Made by a program: the position numbers and the translations under genes. Positions 8,614-18,392 of a stretch of DNA of 64,000 nt are shown here, piece after piece. Each line of letters opens with the position of its first letter. The first letter of the stretch is position 1. Origin of the DNA: Natronorubrum aibiense (GTDB taxonomy: Archaea > Halobacteriota > Halobacteria > Halobacteriales > Natrialbaceae); NCBI RefSeq assembly GCF_009392895.1, contig NZ_CP045488.1, positions 1,922,001 through 1,986,000 of the forward strand. Direction: 5' to 3'. Below the pieces are notes generated by a model, which was not told where the DNA came from, did not search any database, and saw nothing but the letters and a program-made list of their open reading frames with translations.

Positions 8614-9849
8614 ATGTTCGAGTGCGTTATCGTCGGCGGCGGCATTCACGGCACCTACGTCTGTCAGCGACTGCTCGAGGACACCACCCTCGAGCGCGAA
8701 GACTTGCTGATAGTTGACCCACATGGGCGCCTGCTCGAGTCGTTTCGCCGGAAAGCTGACGCCTGCGAGATGGACGAACTGCGTTCGACGTTCGTCCACC
8801 ACATCGGTACGGAGCCGTTCGGCCTCGAGAGCTTCGCCGAAAGCCGGTGCCGGACGGACGAACTCCTGCCGACGCCGGGCTATCCACAGCGGCCGACGCT
8901 GTCGCTGTTTCTCGATTACGCCGACTACGTGATCGAGGGCACCGGCCTCGAGCGACTCCACCGTCAGGCGAGCGTCGACGCGATCCGTCGGACCGAGCGT
9001 GGCGATGGGCTCGTTCTCGAGACGACAGCAGCCGACGGCGCTGGCTCGAGCGAGGCGATCCGAACCCGAAACTGCGTGCTGGCGATCGGCCACGGCGACC
9101 GCTACCGACAGCCGGCGTGGGCCGACGGCGTCGATCCGATCATCCACGTCTGGGACGGGTTCGATCCCGAGACGCCCGCTGAGGAGACGATCATCGTCGG
9201 CGGTGGGATCACGGCCGCCCAGCTTGCGACCTGTCTCGCCGAACGCGAGCGCGAAGCGGTGACGCTCTGTTCGCACCACGAACTCGAAACGGCGACCAGC
9301 GAGGCGGACCCGCGCTGGATCAACTGGAACCACATCGAAAGCCAGCTTCACCGCCACCCACCGGGGTCAAAGGCCCGTTCCGACATCGTCCGCGAGGCGC
9401 GCAACGACGCCACCGTTCCGCAGACGTTGCTCGAGCGCCTCGAGTCGGCAGCCGACGATGGACCCCTGTCGGTTCGCTATGGGGACGTCCGCTCCGCCCG
9501 CGAAGTGGACGGTCAGGTGCGGCTATTGCTCGAGAACGGAGGCTGTCTCTCGGCCGACCGCGTCGTGCTGGCGACGGGCTTTGCGCCCGTCGCCGACCAT
9601 CCGTTCGTCGACCGCCTCGCCAGCGAACTCGGCCTCGAGCGCGGCTATCGCGGGATGCCCGTGCTCGACGACGAGACGTTAGCGTGGTCGCGAGCCGACG
9701 GCGGCGAGTCGTCGGTGTTCGTCACGGGCGCACTGGCGGCCGGCACCGTCGGCCCCTTTGCGGGAAACATCGCCGGCGCGCGGCGTGCAGCCGACCGGCT
9801 GACGGGTGCGATCACAACTACGGACAGGCTTCTGCTGGCTGCCGACTGA
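8614..9849 (+). CDS. FAD/NAD(P)-binding protein, SidA/IucD-like fold
   Basis: 411 residues. An N-terminal FAD Rossmann motif CVIVGGGIHGT, a central second dinucleotide motif ETIIVGGGITAAQ and the ATGFAP C-terminal signature show a two-dinucleotide-binding flavoprotein like lysine/ornithine N-monooxygenases and related uncharacterised proteins. No substrate can be assigned. It is divergent from a CobW metal-chaperone gene, so a link to metal homeostasis is possible but is inference. Confidence 0.8.
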   Translation: MFECVIVGGGIHGTYVCQRLLEDTTLEREDLLIVDPHGRLLESFRRKADACEMDELRSTFVHHIGTEPFGLESFAESRCRTDELLPTPGYPQRPTLSLFLDYADYVIEGTGLERLHRQASVDAIRRTERGDGLVLETTAADGAGSSEAIRTRNCVLAIGHGDRYRQPAWADGVDPIIHVWDGFDPETPAEETIIVGGGITAAQLATCLAEREREAVTLCSHHELETATSEADPRWINWNHIESQLHRHPPGSKARSDIVREARNDATVPQTLLERLESAADDGPLSVRYGDVRSAREVDGQVRLLLENGGCLSADRVVLATGFAPVADHPFVDRLASELGLERGYRGMPVLDDETLAWSRADGGESSVFVTGALAAGTVGPFAGNIAGARRAADRLTGAITTTDRLLLAAD

Positions 9850-9949
9850 ACGCCGTCCGAGGGTCGTTTCCCTCGAGTCGCCGACAGCGACCCGCCGGTC
9901 GCCACGCCGCATCCGTGCCGTTTTGTACGTGTGTGTAGTATTGTGTCTC

Positions 9950-10321
9950 ATGAGCAAGATCAGGCCGCCCGAACTCGAGGAGCGACTGGAAAACGGTGAG
10001 TCACTCTACGTTCTCGATATCCGCCCGCGCAAGACCCACCAGCGCGACCGCATCGACGGCAGCCAGAACATCCCGGTGTACGACGACCTCCGACGTGGCG
10101 ACGAGACTGAGTTTCGACAGTCGCTGTCGAAGGTTCCGACGGGAAAGACGGTCGTCACGGTCTGTAAGGCTGGTGTCGTCGCGAAGAAGGCGACGTCGAT
10201 ACTCGAGGAAGAAGGCTACGACGCCGTGACGCTTGCTGGCGGGATGCGCGGCTGGAACGGCTACCAGAACGGCTCGATCGGCTATCGGCTCTCGTCGCTG
10301 CTCAGGGGGCTGCTCCCGTAA
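9950..10321 (+). CDS. single-domain rhodanese
   Basis: 123 residues. The pattern LYVLDIRPRKTHQRDRIDGSQNIP, then the active loop VVTVCKAGVVAKKA, with Cys in the catalytic place, and the LAGGMRGWNG closing motif identify a rhodanese domain (sulfurtransferase). The loop CKAGVVA is the one seen in small sulfurtransferases that carry a persulfide. ATG at 9950. It follows the FAD gene on the same strand after 100 bp; co-transcription is possible. Confidence 0.9.
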   Translation: MSKIRPPELEERLENGESLYVLDIRPRKTHQRDRIDGSQNIPVYDDLRRGDETEFRQSLSKVPTGKTVVTVCKAGVVAKKATSILEEEGYDAVTLAGGMRGWNGYQNGSIGYRLSSLLRGLLP

Positions 10322-10327
10322 CGACCG

Positions 10328-11167
10328 TTATGCCACCCGGAGTCGAATCGTGATGCCGTCGGGGTCCGTCAGTTCGATTCCCGCTGCAGCGTCGTCGACC
10401 GCCACGGTCGTATCTGCGAGCTCCTCTCGAACCGTCGTGAGCGTCGATTCGTCCGGGACGATGAACTCGAACCAGGCCAGTCCACGACCGCCTGCCGGCT
10501 GTGACCGACCGTTCCACGTGTTCACGCCGAGATGATGGTGGTACGTCCCGGCCGCGAGAAACACCGCTGACCGTGCTTCCGTCTGGACGGTGAGTCCCAA
10601 CGTGTCGACGTAAAACTCCCGTGCCGCCTCGAGCGACGACGTTTCTAGGTGGATGTGGCCGACCGTCGTCCCGGGAGGGGCGTCTGTGCTTCCGTCCGAT
10701 TGTGCAGCAACGTCGGCGAGATCGAGGCCCACGGTCCCGATCTGGACCGTGCCGTCGTCTGCACGTGGCCACTCCTCCGCTGGTCGGTCCGTGTAAATCT
10801 CGATGCCGTTATCTTCGGGGTCGGTGAGATACAGCGCTTCGCTCACGTAGTGGTCGGACGCGCCGTCTAACTGCCAGTGGGTCCTGATTCGCTCGAGTGC
10901 ACCACCCAACGCAGCGCGCGAGGGGACCTTGAATGCGTTGTGAAAGAGCCCTGCCTGCTCTCGACGACGAGGTGGTGCGTCCTCGTCCTGTTCCAAGACG
11001 AGCAACGCCGTCTCGCCAGCACCGAGTATTGCCGTCGTTTCCTGTCGTGTCTGCACCGCGAGGCCGACGACGTCTCGGTAGAATTCGATCATCGCCTCGA
11101 GATCAGTGACAACCAGCGCGGTGCGCCCGATCCGTGCCGTATTGGGAATAAGCGGGGACGTAGTCAT
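10328..11167 (-). CDS. VOC family protein with two glyoxalase/dioxygenase domains
   Basis: 279 residues with two vicinal-oxygen-chelate repeats: 12-135 (GRTALVVTDLEAMIEFYRDVVGL ... NGIEIYTDRP) and 160-279 (VGHIHLETSSLEAAREFYVDTLGL ... HHHLGVNTW). Metal-ligand-type His and Glu are visible (H at VGHIHLET, HHHLG; Glu in GIEIY/GIELT). Such proteins act as ring-cleaving dioxygenases or glyoxalases; substrate unknown. ATG at 11167 chosen. It converges with the rhodanese; purS lies upstream on the other strand. Confidence 0.85.
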   Translation of the reverse strand: MTTSPLIPNTARIGRTALVVTDLEAMIEFYRDVVGLAVQTRQETTAILGAGETALLVLEQDEDAPPRRREQAGLFHNAFKVPSRAALGGALERIRTHWQLDGASDHYVSEALYLTDPEDNGIEIYTDRPAEEWPRADDGTVQIGTVGLDLADVAAQSDGSTDAPPGTTVGHIHLETSSLEAAREFYVDTLGLTVQTEARSAVFLAAGTYHHHLGVNTWNGRSQPAGGRGLAWFEFIVPDESTLTTVREELADTTVAVDDAAAGIELTDPDGITIRLRVA

Positions 11168-11350
11168 TGACAGATACGATGTTGGCGCGTGGCCCATATG
11201 GGCCTTTGCGGACAGTGCGTTTACCAGCTAACAGCCATGTTATCAGCTCGAGGGCTCGACGCACCGTCCGACTGCTCGACGCGGAGAGCACGAGCACTGG
11301 GATCGACTCGCGTGGGTATCCACGAACGTGCATGACAGACGCAAGGCGAA

Positions 11351-11361
11351 AGCGTTTTTGA
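11351..11361 (+). promoter_or_regulatory. probable promoter of purSQ
   Basis: The T-rich box GCGTTTTTGAG lies about 28 bp before the purS ATG, with a purine-rich BRE-like stretch (GCGAAA) just before it, the arrangement expected of a nearly leaderless haloarchaeal transcript. Confidence 0.45.
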
Positions 11362-11384
11362 GCACGGTTACGGGGTATCTGGTA

Positions 11385-11636
11385 ATGACTGGCTACACCG
11401 CAACGGTGACCGTCCGACTCAAACACGGCGTGTTAGATCCCGAAGCCGAGACCACACAGCAAGCCTTAGAGCGGCTGGGCTTCGAACTCGAGGATCTACG
11501 CGCTGCGGACCGTTTCGAGGTCGACCTCGAGGCCGAGTCGGTCGACGCCGCGAGCGAGCGCGCAAGCGAGATGGCCGAACGACTGCTCGCGAACCCGACC
11601 ATCCACGACTACGACGTGGAGGTCGACGAGCGGTAG
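11385..11636 (+). CDS. purS: phosphoribosylformylglycinamidine synthase subunit PurS
   Basis: 83 residues. PurS is the small bridging subunit of the PurSLQ complex that converts FGAR to FGAM. The sequence YTATVTVRLKHGVLDPEAETTQQALERLGF is the family signature. Its stop codon directly abuts the ATG of purQ, with no spacer, so the two are translationally coupled. purL is not in this window. Confidence 0.95.
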   Translation: MTGYTATVTVRLKHGVLDPEAETTQQALERLGFELEDLRAADRFEVDLEAESVDAASERASEMAERLLANPTIHDYDVEVDER

Positions 11637-12317
11637 ATGACGGTTTCGATCATCCGCTTTGGCGGCTCGAACTGCGATCGGGACGCCGAACGCGCCCTCG
11701 AGCACCTCGACATCGACGCCGAGATCGTCTGGCACGAGGACGGCCTCCCTGAGAACCCCTCGGGGATCATGCTGCCCGGCGGGTTCTCCTACGGTGACTA
11801 CCTGCGCGCGGGAGCGATGGCTGCACGTTCGCCGATTATGGAGGAGGTCCGCGAGGCCGCCGCCGACGGCGTCCCCGTGCTCGGCGTCTGCAACGGGGCC
11901 CAGATCGGCTGTGAGTCCGGTCTCACCGAGGGTGCGTTTACGACCAACGAAAGCGCGCGCTTCCAGTGTGAGCACGTCTACCTGCGCGTCGAACGCGACG
12001 ACACCCCGTGGACGGCCGCCTACGAGGAAGGCGACGTTATCGAGATCCCGATCGCCCACGGCGAAGGGCGCTACGAGATTGACGACGACCGATTGGCCGA
12101 ACTCGAGGACGAGGACCGCGTCATCTTCCGCTACTGCGACGAGAACGGCGAGACGGGACCCGATGTGAACCCGAACGGCTCGAAACACAACGTGGCCGGC
12201 GTGCTCGGCGACCGCGAGACCGTCGCGGTGTTGATGCCCCACCCCGAGCGCGTGACGCTGCCCGACGTTGGGCCGACCGACGGACAGGGCGTCCTGCAGG
12301 GCTTCGAGTCGGCGTAG
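11637..12317 (+). CDS. purQ: phosphoribosylformylglycinamidine synthase subunit PurQ
   Basis: 226 residues. Glutaminase subunit of FGAM synthase, of class-I glutamine amidotransferase type. The nucleophile loop VLGVCNGAQIG contains C85, and the C-terminal PHPERV provides His and Glu of the triad. PGGFSYGDYLRAGA is the PurQ-specific block. It starts immediately after the purS stop. Downstream (12350s) is a T-run, GGTTTTTTGTC, that may be a terminator. Confidence 0.96.
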   Translation: MTVSIIRFGGSNCDRDAERALEHLDIDAEIVWHEDGLPENPSGIMLPGGFSYGDYLRAGAMAARSPIMEEVREAAADGVPVLGVCNGAQIGCESGLTEGAFTTNESARFQCEHVYLRVERDDTPWTAAYEEGDVIEIPIAHGEGRYEIDDDRLAELEDEDRVIFRYCDENGETGPDVNPNGSKHNVAGVLGDRETVAVLMPHPERVTLPDVGPTDGQGVLQGFESA

Positions 12318-12460
12318 AACACTCTCATCGACGGCGGACGGTTTTTTGTCACTGATCGCTCGAGCGACAGCGGTCGCGTCTCGAGTCGAGGACACACTCG
12401 AGAGACGACTCCGAGCAGCAACGGGGAGAAAGATGGGATCGGCTCGACGGCTCGAGCGCC

Positions 12461-13561
12461 CTACCGCGTCAGCGGCTGGTTGAAGCTCCGTTCGCGTTCC
12501 AGCACGACCTCCCATGTCCCCTCACACTCACAGGAGACCTGTTCGAAGACGGTGGGGTCCTGTCGGAGGTCGAAGTCCTTGATCGCCTTCTGGACGCGGT
12601 CGTCACACTCCGTGCAGTTGTGTGGGCCGCGGTCGGAGCCGTGGCCGACGGGGTCCGAGACGACGATGGCGTCGACGTCGGCCGTCTGCTCTAAGACGTG
12701 GGCGACCGACCACAGCCACGGCGGCCGGTAGCCGTCGCGGAAGTAGAGTTCGTCGACCATCGTGTAGCGCTGGACGTTACACGGGTTCATCGAGACGGTG
12801 TGACAGCCGTCGACGTCGGCACAGCGCTCGATCGAGCTGATCATGTCTTCGACGGCCTCGGATTCGGTAAGGAACGGCGGCTTCATCAGGAGGTAGGCTT
12901 TGATTCCCGCGTCGGCGTCGTCGCCCGCCTCCGCGTCGGCCTCGGCGGCTTCCGCGCAAGCATCTTCGAAGTCCGCGAAGTCGAAGTACTTGTTCACGCA
13001 GTCGTGGCGCACGCGATCGGTCGCCGTCTCGAGGCCGATCGCGATGTCCGTATCGATGCCGTGGCGGGTGAAGTCAGCGATCTTCTCGCGGTCGACGAAG
13101 TCGGGCAGCGACTCGAGGACGATGCGCTCGCGGTCGGCGAACGTTTCGCCGATGGCGCGGCGGGTTTCGGCACCGACTTCGCGCTCATCGAGGAACGAGC
13201 CGGAGGTGTAGATCTTGATGAGTTCGGCCGGCTCGTCTGCGTTGTCGGCCTCGTGCTCGAGACAGACGTCGATCTGGTTCATCAGGGCCTCGTGGGAGAC
13301 GGAGCCGCCGTCGACGCTTTCGGCGACGTAGCCACACATCGTACAGCCGCCGGCGCGAGCCCAGCGACAGCCGCCGGTGTTGAGGATGATCGTCAGGCTG
13401 CGTTTGACGCCGCCGGGGGTGTTGTCCTCGTCGAGCCAGACGCGGGTCGGCTCGTGGGGATCGTAGCTTGCCTCCTTGCGAGAGCGGATCTCCCGCATGA
13501 CCTTGTTGTGGGCGTCCATGCCCTTGCCCTGCTCGTAGACGTCGGGCGTGGGTTTACTCAT
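12461..13561 (-). CDS. archaeosine biosynthesis radical SAM protein RaSEA
   Basis: 366 residues. RaSEA acts with ArcS to convert the preQ0-derived lysine adduct at tRNA position 15 into archaeosine. The radical SAM cysteines lie in CRWARAGGCTMC (C65, C73, C76; unusual Cx7Cx2C spacing), preceded by LTIILNTGG, and the C-terminal region holds a second set (C at NCTECDD; CECEGTW) likely binding a further metal. Length fits the family. The gene is followed by the purSQ end on the other strand. Confidence 0.85.
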   Translation of the reverse strand: MSKPTPDVYEQGKGMDAHNKVMREIRSRKEASYDPHEPTRVWLDEDNTPGGVKRSLTIILNTGGCRWARAGGCTMCGYVAESVDGGSVSHEALMNQIDVCLEHEADNADEPAELIKIYTSGSFLDEREVGAETRRAIGETFADRERIVLESLPDFVDREKIADFTRHGIDTDIAIGLETATDRVRHDCVNKYFDFADFEDACAEAAEADAEAGDDADAGIKAYLLMKPPFLTESEAVEDMISSIERCADVDGCHTVSMNPCNVQRYTMVDELYFRDGYRPPWLWSVAHVLEQTADVDAIVVSDPVGHGSDRGPHNCTECDDRVQKAIKDFDLRQDPTVFEQVSCECEGTWEVVLERERSFNQPLTR

Positions 13562-13737
13562 TGTGGGGAGAAAGCGGTCCAGCGCCTAAAGCGCCTTCGT
13601 CTAGGGCCGACAGCGGTCGTTTCGGTCGGAGCCTGCTCCGACTGGTTCTCGTCGAGGCGCGATCGGTTTCGGGTGTCCTCCACACGCCCGTCGCTCGTCA
13701 GCCGGTTCGTGGACGACCCAATCTCGAGTGAGTGTGG

Positions 13738-13926
13738 CTAGAGGCGCATCTCGCGCGTTTCGACGGCGTCGCAGGTCGGACACATGAACTGGTACTTGAC
13801 GCGGCTGCCCGTGGTGCTGACACGCCAACTCCCGTCGGCATCGATGTAGCCACACGCCGAACATTCGAGGTCTGTTTCGTTGAATCGGTCTCGGAGTTGC
13901 TCGAACGGTGATCGCGCCTTAGACAT
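13738..13926 (-). CDS. HVO_0649-type small zinc finger protein
   Basis: 62 residues starting MSKARSPFEQLRDRF. CSACG and CPTC motifs, with GSRVKYQF between them, form one zinc ribbon. Matches the haloarchaeal HVO_0649 family of micro-zinc proteins as I remember it, function unknown. Its short length leaves no other domain. Upstream region before the LOV regulator holds its promoter. Confidence 0.8.
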   Translation of the reverse strand: MSKARSPFEQLRDRFNETDLECSACGYIDADGSWRVSTTGSRVKYQFMCPTCDAVETREMRL

Positions 13927-14037
13927 ATGTCACCATATAGCACGAACTGTCATAATTGTTCTGGTCACATAACCGATCAGTCACGGTGCTGATCGATCCC
14001 CGTGGTTCTTAGGATGGTGCCGCTCGAAAGACAGGGC

Positions 14038-15963
14038 ATGGAACACGCCGATGCGGAGTATGGGGGCGGTGGCGGTCACGCGACGGCTGCGGCCAGTGCA
14101 CTCGAGGCGGTCGTCGACCCCGTCGTCGCCGTCGCTGATGGGACGGTCACGTACGCGAACGCGGCTGCGCGGGATGCGTTCGAACTGCCGACCGACGAGC
14201 GGACGGGCGAGTGGGACCCGACGGCTGTTCTCGAGTCGTGGCCACAGCTCGAACCCGAAGTCGACGAGACGACGGTCGGCACAGTTCGAACGGTTTCGCT
14301 CGAGGACGAGCGTTACGACGCGCGTATCCACCGCTCCGTCGACGGGGCGACGATCACGTTCGAGCACAGCGAGCCCGAGGCTGGCGAGCCGAATCGTGCG
14401 ACGGACGAGTTCACACCCGTCGGTGAGAGCGACCGCGCGGTCAAAGATCGCGCGATCAACGAGGCCCCCGTCGGGATCACGATTTCCGATCCGGATCTCG
14501 AGGACAACCCGCTGGTCTACGTCAACGACGCCTATCAGGAAATGACTGGTTACAGCTTCGACGAGGTCGTCGGCCGGAACTGCCGATTCCTGCAGGGCGA
14601 CGACTCGAGCGAGACGGCGATCGCCGAGATGGCAGCCGCAATCGACGAGGAGCGTCCGGTCACCGTCGAACTCGAGAACTACCGTAAAGACGGCACCTCG
14701 TTTTGGAACGAGGTGACGATCGCGCCCGTCCGTGACGAGGACGGAACAGTGACACACTACGTCGGCTTCCAGAACGACGTGACGGCTCGCAAACGCGCCG
14801 AGTTCGAACTCGAGCGACGGACCGCGGAACTCGAGTACATCTTAGATCGCGTCGAGGGCCTGATTCAGGACGTCACCGACGTCGTCGCGGGCTCGACCAC
14901 CCGATCCGAACTCGAGGCCGAAGTCTGCGATCGGATCGCAGCGGAGCCGGCCTACGACGGCGCGTGGATCGGCGAACGCAACCCCGCGACGGGGACCATC
15001 GACGTTCGCTCGAGTGCGGGCGGCTGTCCCGAAACGGGTGTGTCGGTCGACGCCGACCATCCAGCCGCGGCCACGCTCGCCGAGGGCGACGCCACGACCG
15101 AGACGCTCGAGGGCACGTCGTACGCGTCGTTTCCGCTGACGTATAACGATATCGAGTACGGCGTCCTCTCGGTCTGTACCGGCGACGACCGAGAGATCGA
15201 CGACCGCGAAACGGTCATCCTCTCCGCGCTCGCCCGCGCAGTCGCAAGCGGCGTCAACGCCCGCGAAACCAGTCGCGTGCTCGAGACGGACGCCGTCGTC
15301 GCCGTCGAACTCACCCTGACTGATTCGTCCGTCGCGTCGGCGGCCCTCTCGGCCGCGGCAGACTGTCGACTCGAGTACCGTCGCTCGGTCCATCGAACCG
15401 ACGACGAGACGGCGTCGCTGTTTACCGTCACCGGCCCCGAGGCCACTGCTTCCGAGCTCACCGCGGCCGTCGCCGACATTCCCGACCTCGACTGTCGCGT
15501 CATCGTCGAACGCGACGAGGAGTGTCTGATCGAACTCTCCGGCGGCGACGACCTCGTCGGCTGGCTCTCCGAGCGCGGCGTTCGCACGCAGTCGATCGAA
15601 AGCGAGGACGGCCGCACCGATCTCACCCTCGAGATCCCCCGCTCGGCGAACGTGCGCTCGGTTGTCGAAGCCGTCGAAGACCGGTACCCCGGCACCGACG
15701 TCGTTTCGTTCCAGCAGCGCGACCGCGACCACGAGACCCGCCAGGAGTTCGCCGCTCGTCTCGAGAGCGATCTCACCGAGCGCCAGTTCGCCGCGTTACA
15801 GCGGGCGTACTTGAGCGGCTACTTCGAGTGGCCCCGCCCGACGACGGGCGAGGAACTCGCCCAGTCGATGGACGTCTCGCGGCCAACGTTCCACGAACAC
15901 CTGCGAACGGCCGAAGCGAAGCTGTGTCAGGCCTTTTTCAACGATACTCAACCTTCGGGCTGA
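14038..15963 (+). CDS. Bat-like regulator: PAS-LOV-GAF-HTH_10
   Basis: 641 residues. Order: a PAS domain (about 18-110), a LOV domain (about 138-252), a GAF domain (about 283-400), a Bat 'spacer' region and a C-terminal HTH_10 helix-turn-helix (about 575-640, LTERQFAALQRAYLSGYFEWPR). The LOV domain carries GRNCRFLQ with the flavin-adduct Cys at 182, plus the NYRKDGTSFWNE and HYVGFQND blocks that supply flavin-contacting Asn/Gln residues. So it is probably a blue-light-sensing transcription factor. ATG at 14038 chosen; 14014 or GTG 14002 are alternatives. Confidence 0.9.
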   Translation: MEHADAEYGGGGGHATAAASALEAVVDPVVAVADGTVTYANAAARDAFELPTDERTGEWDPTAVLESWPQLEPEVDETTVGTVRTVSLEDERYDARIHRSVDGATITFEHSEPEAGEPNRATDEFTPVGESDRAVKDRAINEAPVGITISDPDLEDNPLVYVNDAYQEMTGYSFDEVVGRNCRFLQGDDSSETAIAEMAAAIDEERPVTVELENYRKDGTSFWNEVTIAPVRDEDGTVTHYVGFQNDVTARKRAEFELERRTAELEYILDRVEGLIQDVTDVVAGSTTRSELEAEVCDRIAAEPAYDGAWIGERNPATGTIDVRSSAGGCPETGVSVDADHPAAATLAEGDATTETLEGTSYASFPLTYNDIEYGVLSVCTGDDREIDDRETVILSALARAVASGVNARETSRVLETDAVVAVELTLTDSSVASAALSAAADCRLEYRRSVHRTDDETASLFTVTGPEATASELTAAVADIPDLDCRVIVERDEECLIELSGGDDLVGWLSERGVRTQSIESEDGRTDLTLEIPRSANVRSVVEAVEDRYPGTDVVSFQQRDRDHETRQEFAARLESDLTERQFAALQRAYLSGYFEWPRPTTGEELAQSMDVSRPTFHEHLRTAEAKLCQAFFNDTQPSG

Positions 15964-16061
15964 CACTGCAGGCTGAATGCCCGTCTTAACCCGCTGTAGT
16001 GCGAAATTATGGCGCTGGACGGTCGCTGGCGTTTATGTACACGCTGGTGATAGCGCCGACC

Positions 16062-16256
16062 ATGTTCGAACTCGCATCCGCAGTCCCCTTACAGATCGGT
16101 GGCGGGAGTTTCCTGTACTGGGCGGTGATTTTCTTTCTCCTCGCGATCGTCGCCGCGGCGGTCGGCGCTCGCGGCGTCGCCGGGATCTCGATGGAGATCG
16201 CCCGCATCTTCGTGTTGATCTTCATCATCCTCGCGGTCGTCGCCTTGCTACTATGA
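16062..16256 (+). CDS. DUF1328-type small membrane protein
   Basis: 64 residues with two hydrophobic segments (FLYWAVIFFLLAIVAAAVGARG and IARIFVLIFIILAVVALLL), the pattern of DUF1328/YtjA proteins; function unknown. ATG at 16062 is used because the AT-rich box GTTTATGTA ends about 26 bp before it, as for a leaderless gene. The longer frame from 15999 would read through that box. Confidence 0.8.
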   Translation: MFELASAVPLQIGGGSFLYWAVIFFLLAIVAAAVGARGVAGISMEIARIFVLIFIILAVVALLL

Positions 16257-16466
16257 GCGTCCCCGCCGGGGGCCACTCGCGGCCCGCTCGAGACTACCAG
16301 TAGTTACGATTCGACAGCCCTTCGTTCGCCGATCGCTCGGTCGGATGCTCGGTCAGCAGTGCCGTTCTCGAGTGCACCCGTCCGCGAGCGATGTAATGGA
16401 ATTCGGTTACTCCGGGGTGGGAACGACTAACAGGCTGGAAGCCGAATTAAACAGCGAGGAGTTACC

Positions 16467-18392
16467 ATGACTGAACTCGGCGGTTTCCAAGACAGGGTTG
16501 CTCGCGTCGATCTTTCGGACGAGTCGGTCGCCTACGAGTCGATCGACGAGGAGGACGCGCGGAAGTATATCGGCGCACGCGGGCTGGGTGTAAAGTACGT
16601 CTTCGAACAGGGGCCGGACGTCGACCCACTCGGTCCCGAAAACTTGCTTGCGTTCATGAACGGGCCGCTCTCGGGCACGCAGGTGACGATGAGCGGCCGG
16701 ATCGCTGTCTGTACGAAGTCGCCGCTGACCGGCACCGTCACCGACAGCCACCACGGTGGCTGGTCGGGTGCACGTCTCAAGTGGTCCGGCTTCGACGGCC
16801 TGCTCTTCGAGGGACAGGCCGACGAGCCGGTGTACGCTGTCGTCGAAGACGGCGAGCTCGAACTTCGGGACGCCTCTCATCTCTGGGGCAAAGGAGTCCA
16901 CGAAACCCGCGATACGATCGAAGAAGAGGTCGACGGCTCCTACGGCAAGAACCTCTCAATCATGGCCATTGGACCCGGCGGCGAAAACGAGGTCAAATAC
17001 GCCTGTATCATCAACGAGGACGACCGCGCCTCGGGCCGCGGCGGCACGGGCTGTGTGATGGGGTCGAAGAACCTCAAAGCGATCGTCATCAAGTCCACGA
17101 CGAAGATGCCCCAGCCCGCCGATTCCGAGACATTCAAAGAGGGTCACCAGCAGGCGATGCAGGCGATTCAGGAGTCCGACGTTACCGCGCCTAACGAAGG
17201 CGGCCTCTCGATGTACGGGACGAACGTCCTGATGAACATCGGCGAGGAGATGGACGGCCTCCCGACGAAAAACGGGAAGTACACCTCGACCGAGGCCATG
17301 CGCGAGGCCGAAGGCGTCGACATCGACGCTGAGCGCGTCTCCGGCGAGAACGTCCGCGAGAACATCCTCGTCGACGAACCGACCTGTCACTCCTGTCCGG
17401 TCGCCTGTAAGAAGGAAGTCGAAGTCCAGACGATGCACAAAGGCGAGGAGATGAACGTCCGGACGGAATCCTACGAGTACGAGTCGGCCTACGCGCTCGG
17501 CCCGAACTCCGGGCACACCGACCGCGACGCCGTCGCGCTCATGATCGAGCGCTGTAACGACATGGGCGTCGATACCATCGAGACGGGCAACATGATGGCG
17601 ATGGCCATGGAGATGTCCGAGGAGGGCAAACTCGAGGAAGGCGAACTCGAGTGGGGCGATTTCGAGACCATGATCGACATGATCGACCGGATCGGTCACC
17701 GCGAGGACGACCTCGCGGACCTCCTCGCGGAGGGGCCACGTCGCGTCGCCGACCGGAAGGAGGCCCACGACAACTCGCTGGCCGTGAAAGGACAGACGAT
17801 CGCTGCCTACGACCCACGCTGTATGAAGGGTATGGGCATCGGCTACGCCACCTCGAACCGCGGTGCGTGTCACCTGCGTGGGTACACGCCGTCCGCTGAG
17901 ATCCTCGGCATTCCGGAGAAAGTCGACCCCTACGAGTACGAAGGGAAAGGCGAACTCACGGCCACGTTCCAGGATCTCCACGCGATCAGCGATTCGTTCG
18001 ACATCTGCAAGTTCAACGCCTTCGCCGAAGGCATCGAGGAGTACGTCCTCCAGTACAACGGGATGACCGGCCTCGACGTCAGCGAAGACGAACTCATGAA
18101 AGCCGGTGAGCGAATCTACACCTTAGAGCGCTACTACAACAACTTGAACGGCTTCGACGGCGCGGACGACTCGCTGCCGGAACGGTTCCTCGAGGACGGC
18201 ATCCCCGGGCAGGGTGCAAGCGAAGGCGAGTACTGTGAACTCGAGGAGATGAAAGACGAGTACTACGAGCACCGCGGCTGGGTCGACGGCGTCGTGCCCG
18301 ACGAGAAACTCGAGGACCTCGAGATCGAGATCGGACCGGGAACGGGCGTCAGCGCCGACAGCGGCGGCGCGGCAGCACCGAGCGACGACTGA
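16467..18392 (+). CDS. aldehyde:ferredoxin oxidoreductase (tungsten AOR family)
   Basis: 641 residues, usual family length. Oxidises aldehydes to acids with ferredoxin as acceptor, using tungsten-bispterin. The [4Fe-4S] ligands are C307, C310, C314 (CHSCPVAC) and C514 (SFDICKF), as in the characterised AORs. The SGRGGTGCVMGSKNLKAI block and the pterin-binding ATSNRGACHLRGYTPS are present. The Ser/Ala-rich Asp tail is haloarchaeal. The zinc alcohol dehydrogenase 276 bp downstream on the same strand could supply the aldehyde substrate. Confidence 0.93.
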   Translation: MTELGGFQDRVARVDLSDESVAYESIDEEDARKYIGARGLGVKYVFEQGPDVDPLGPENLLAFMNGPLSGTQVTMSGRIAVCTKSPLTGTVTDSHHGGWSGARLKWSGFDGLLFEGQADEPVYAVVEDGELELRDASHLWGKGVHETRDTIEEEVDGSYGKNLSIMAIGPGGENEVKYACIINEDDRASGRGGTGCVMGSKNLKAIVIKSTTKMPQPADSETFKEGHQQAMQAIQESDVTAPNEGGLSMYGTNVLMNIGEEMDGLPTKNGKYTSTEAMREAEGVDIDAERVSGENVRENILVDEPTCHSCPVACKKEVEVQTMHKGEEMNVRTESYEYESAYALGPNSGHTDRDAVALMIERCNDMGVDTIETGNMMAMAMEMSEEGKLEEGELEWGDFETMIDMIDRIGHREDDLADLLAEGPRRVADRKEAHDNSLAVKGQTIAAYDPRCMKGMGIGYATSNRGACHLRGYTPSAEILGIPEKVDPYEYEGKGELTATFQDLHAISDSFDICKFNAFAEGIEEYVLQYNGMTGLDVSEDELMKAGERIYTLERYYNNLNGFDGADDSLPERFLEDGIPGQGASEGEYCELEEMKDEYYEHRGWVDGVVPDEKLEDLEIEIGPGTGVSADSGGAAAPSDD

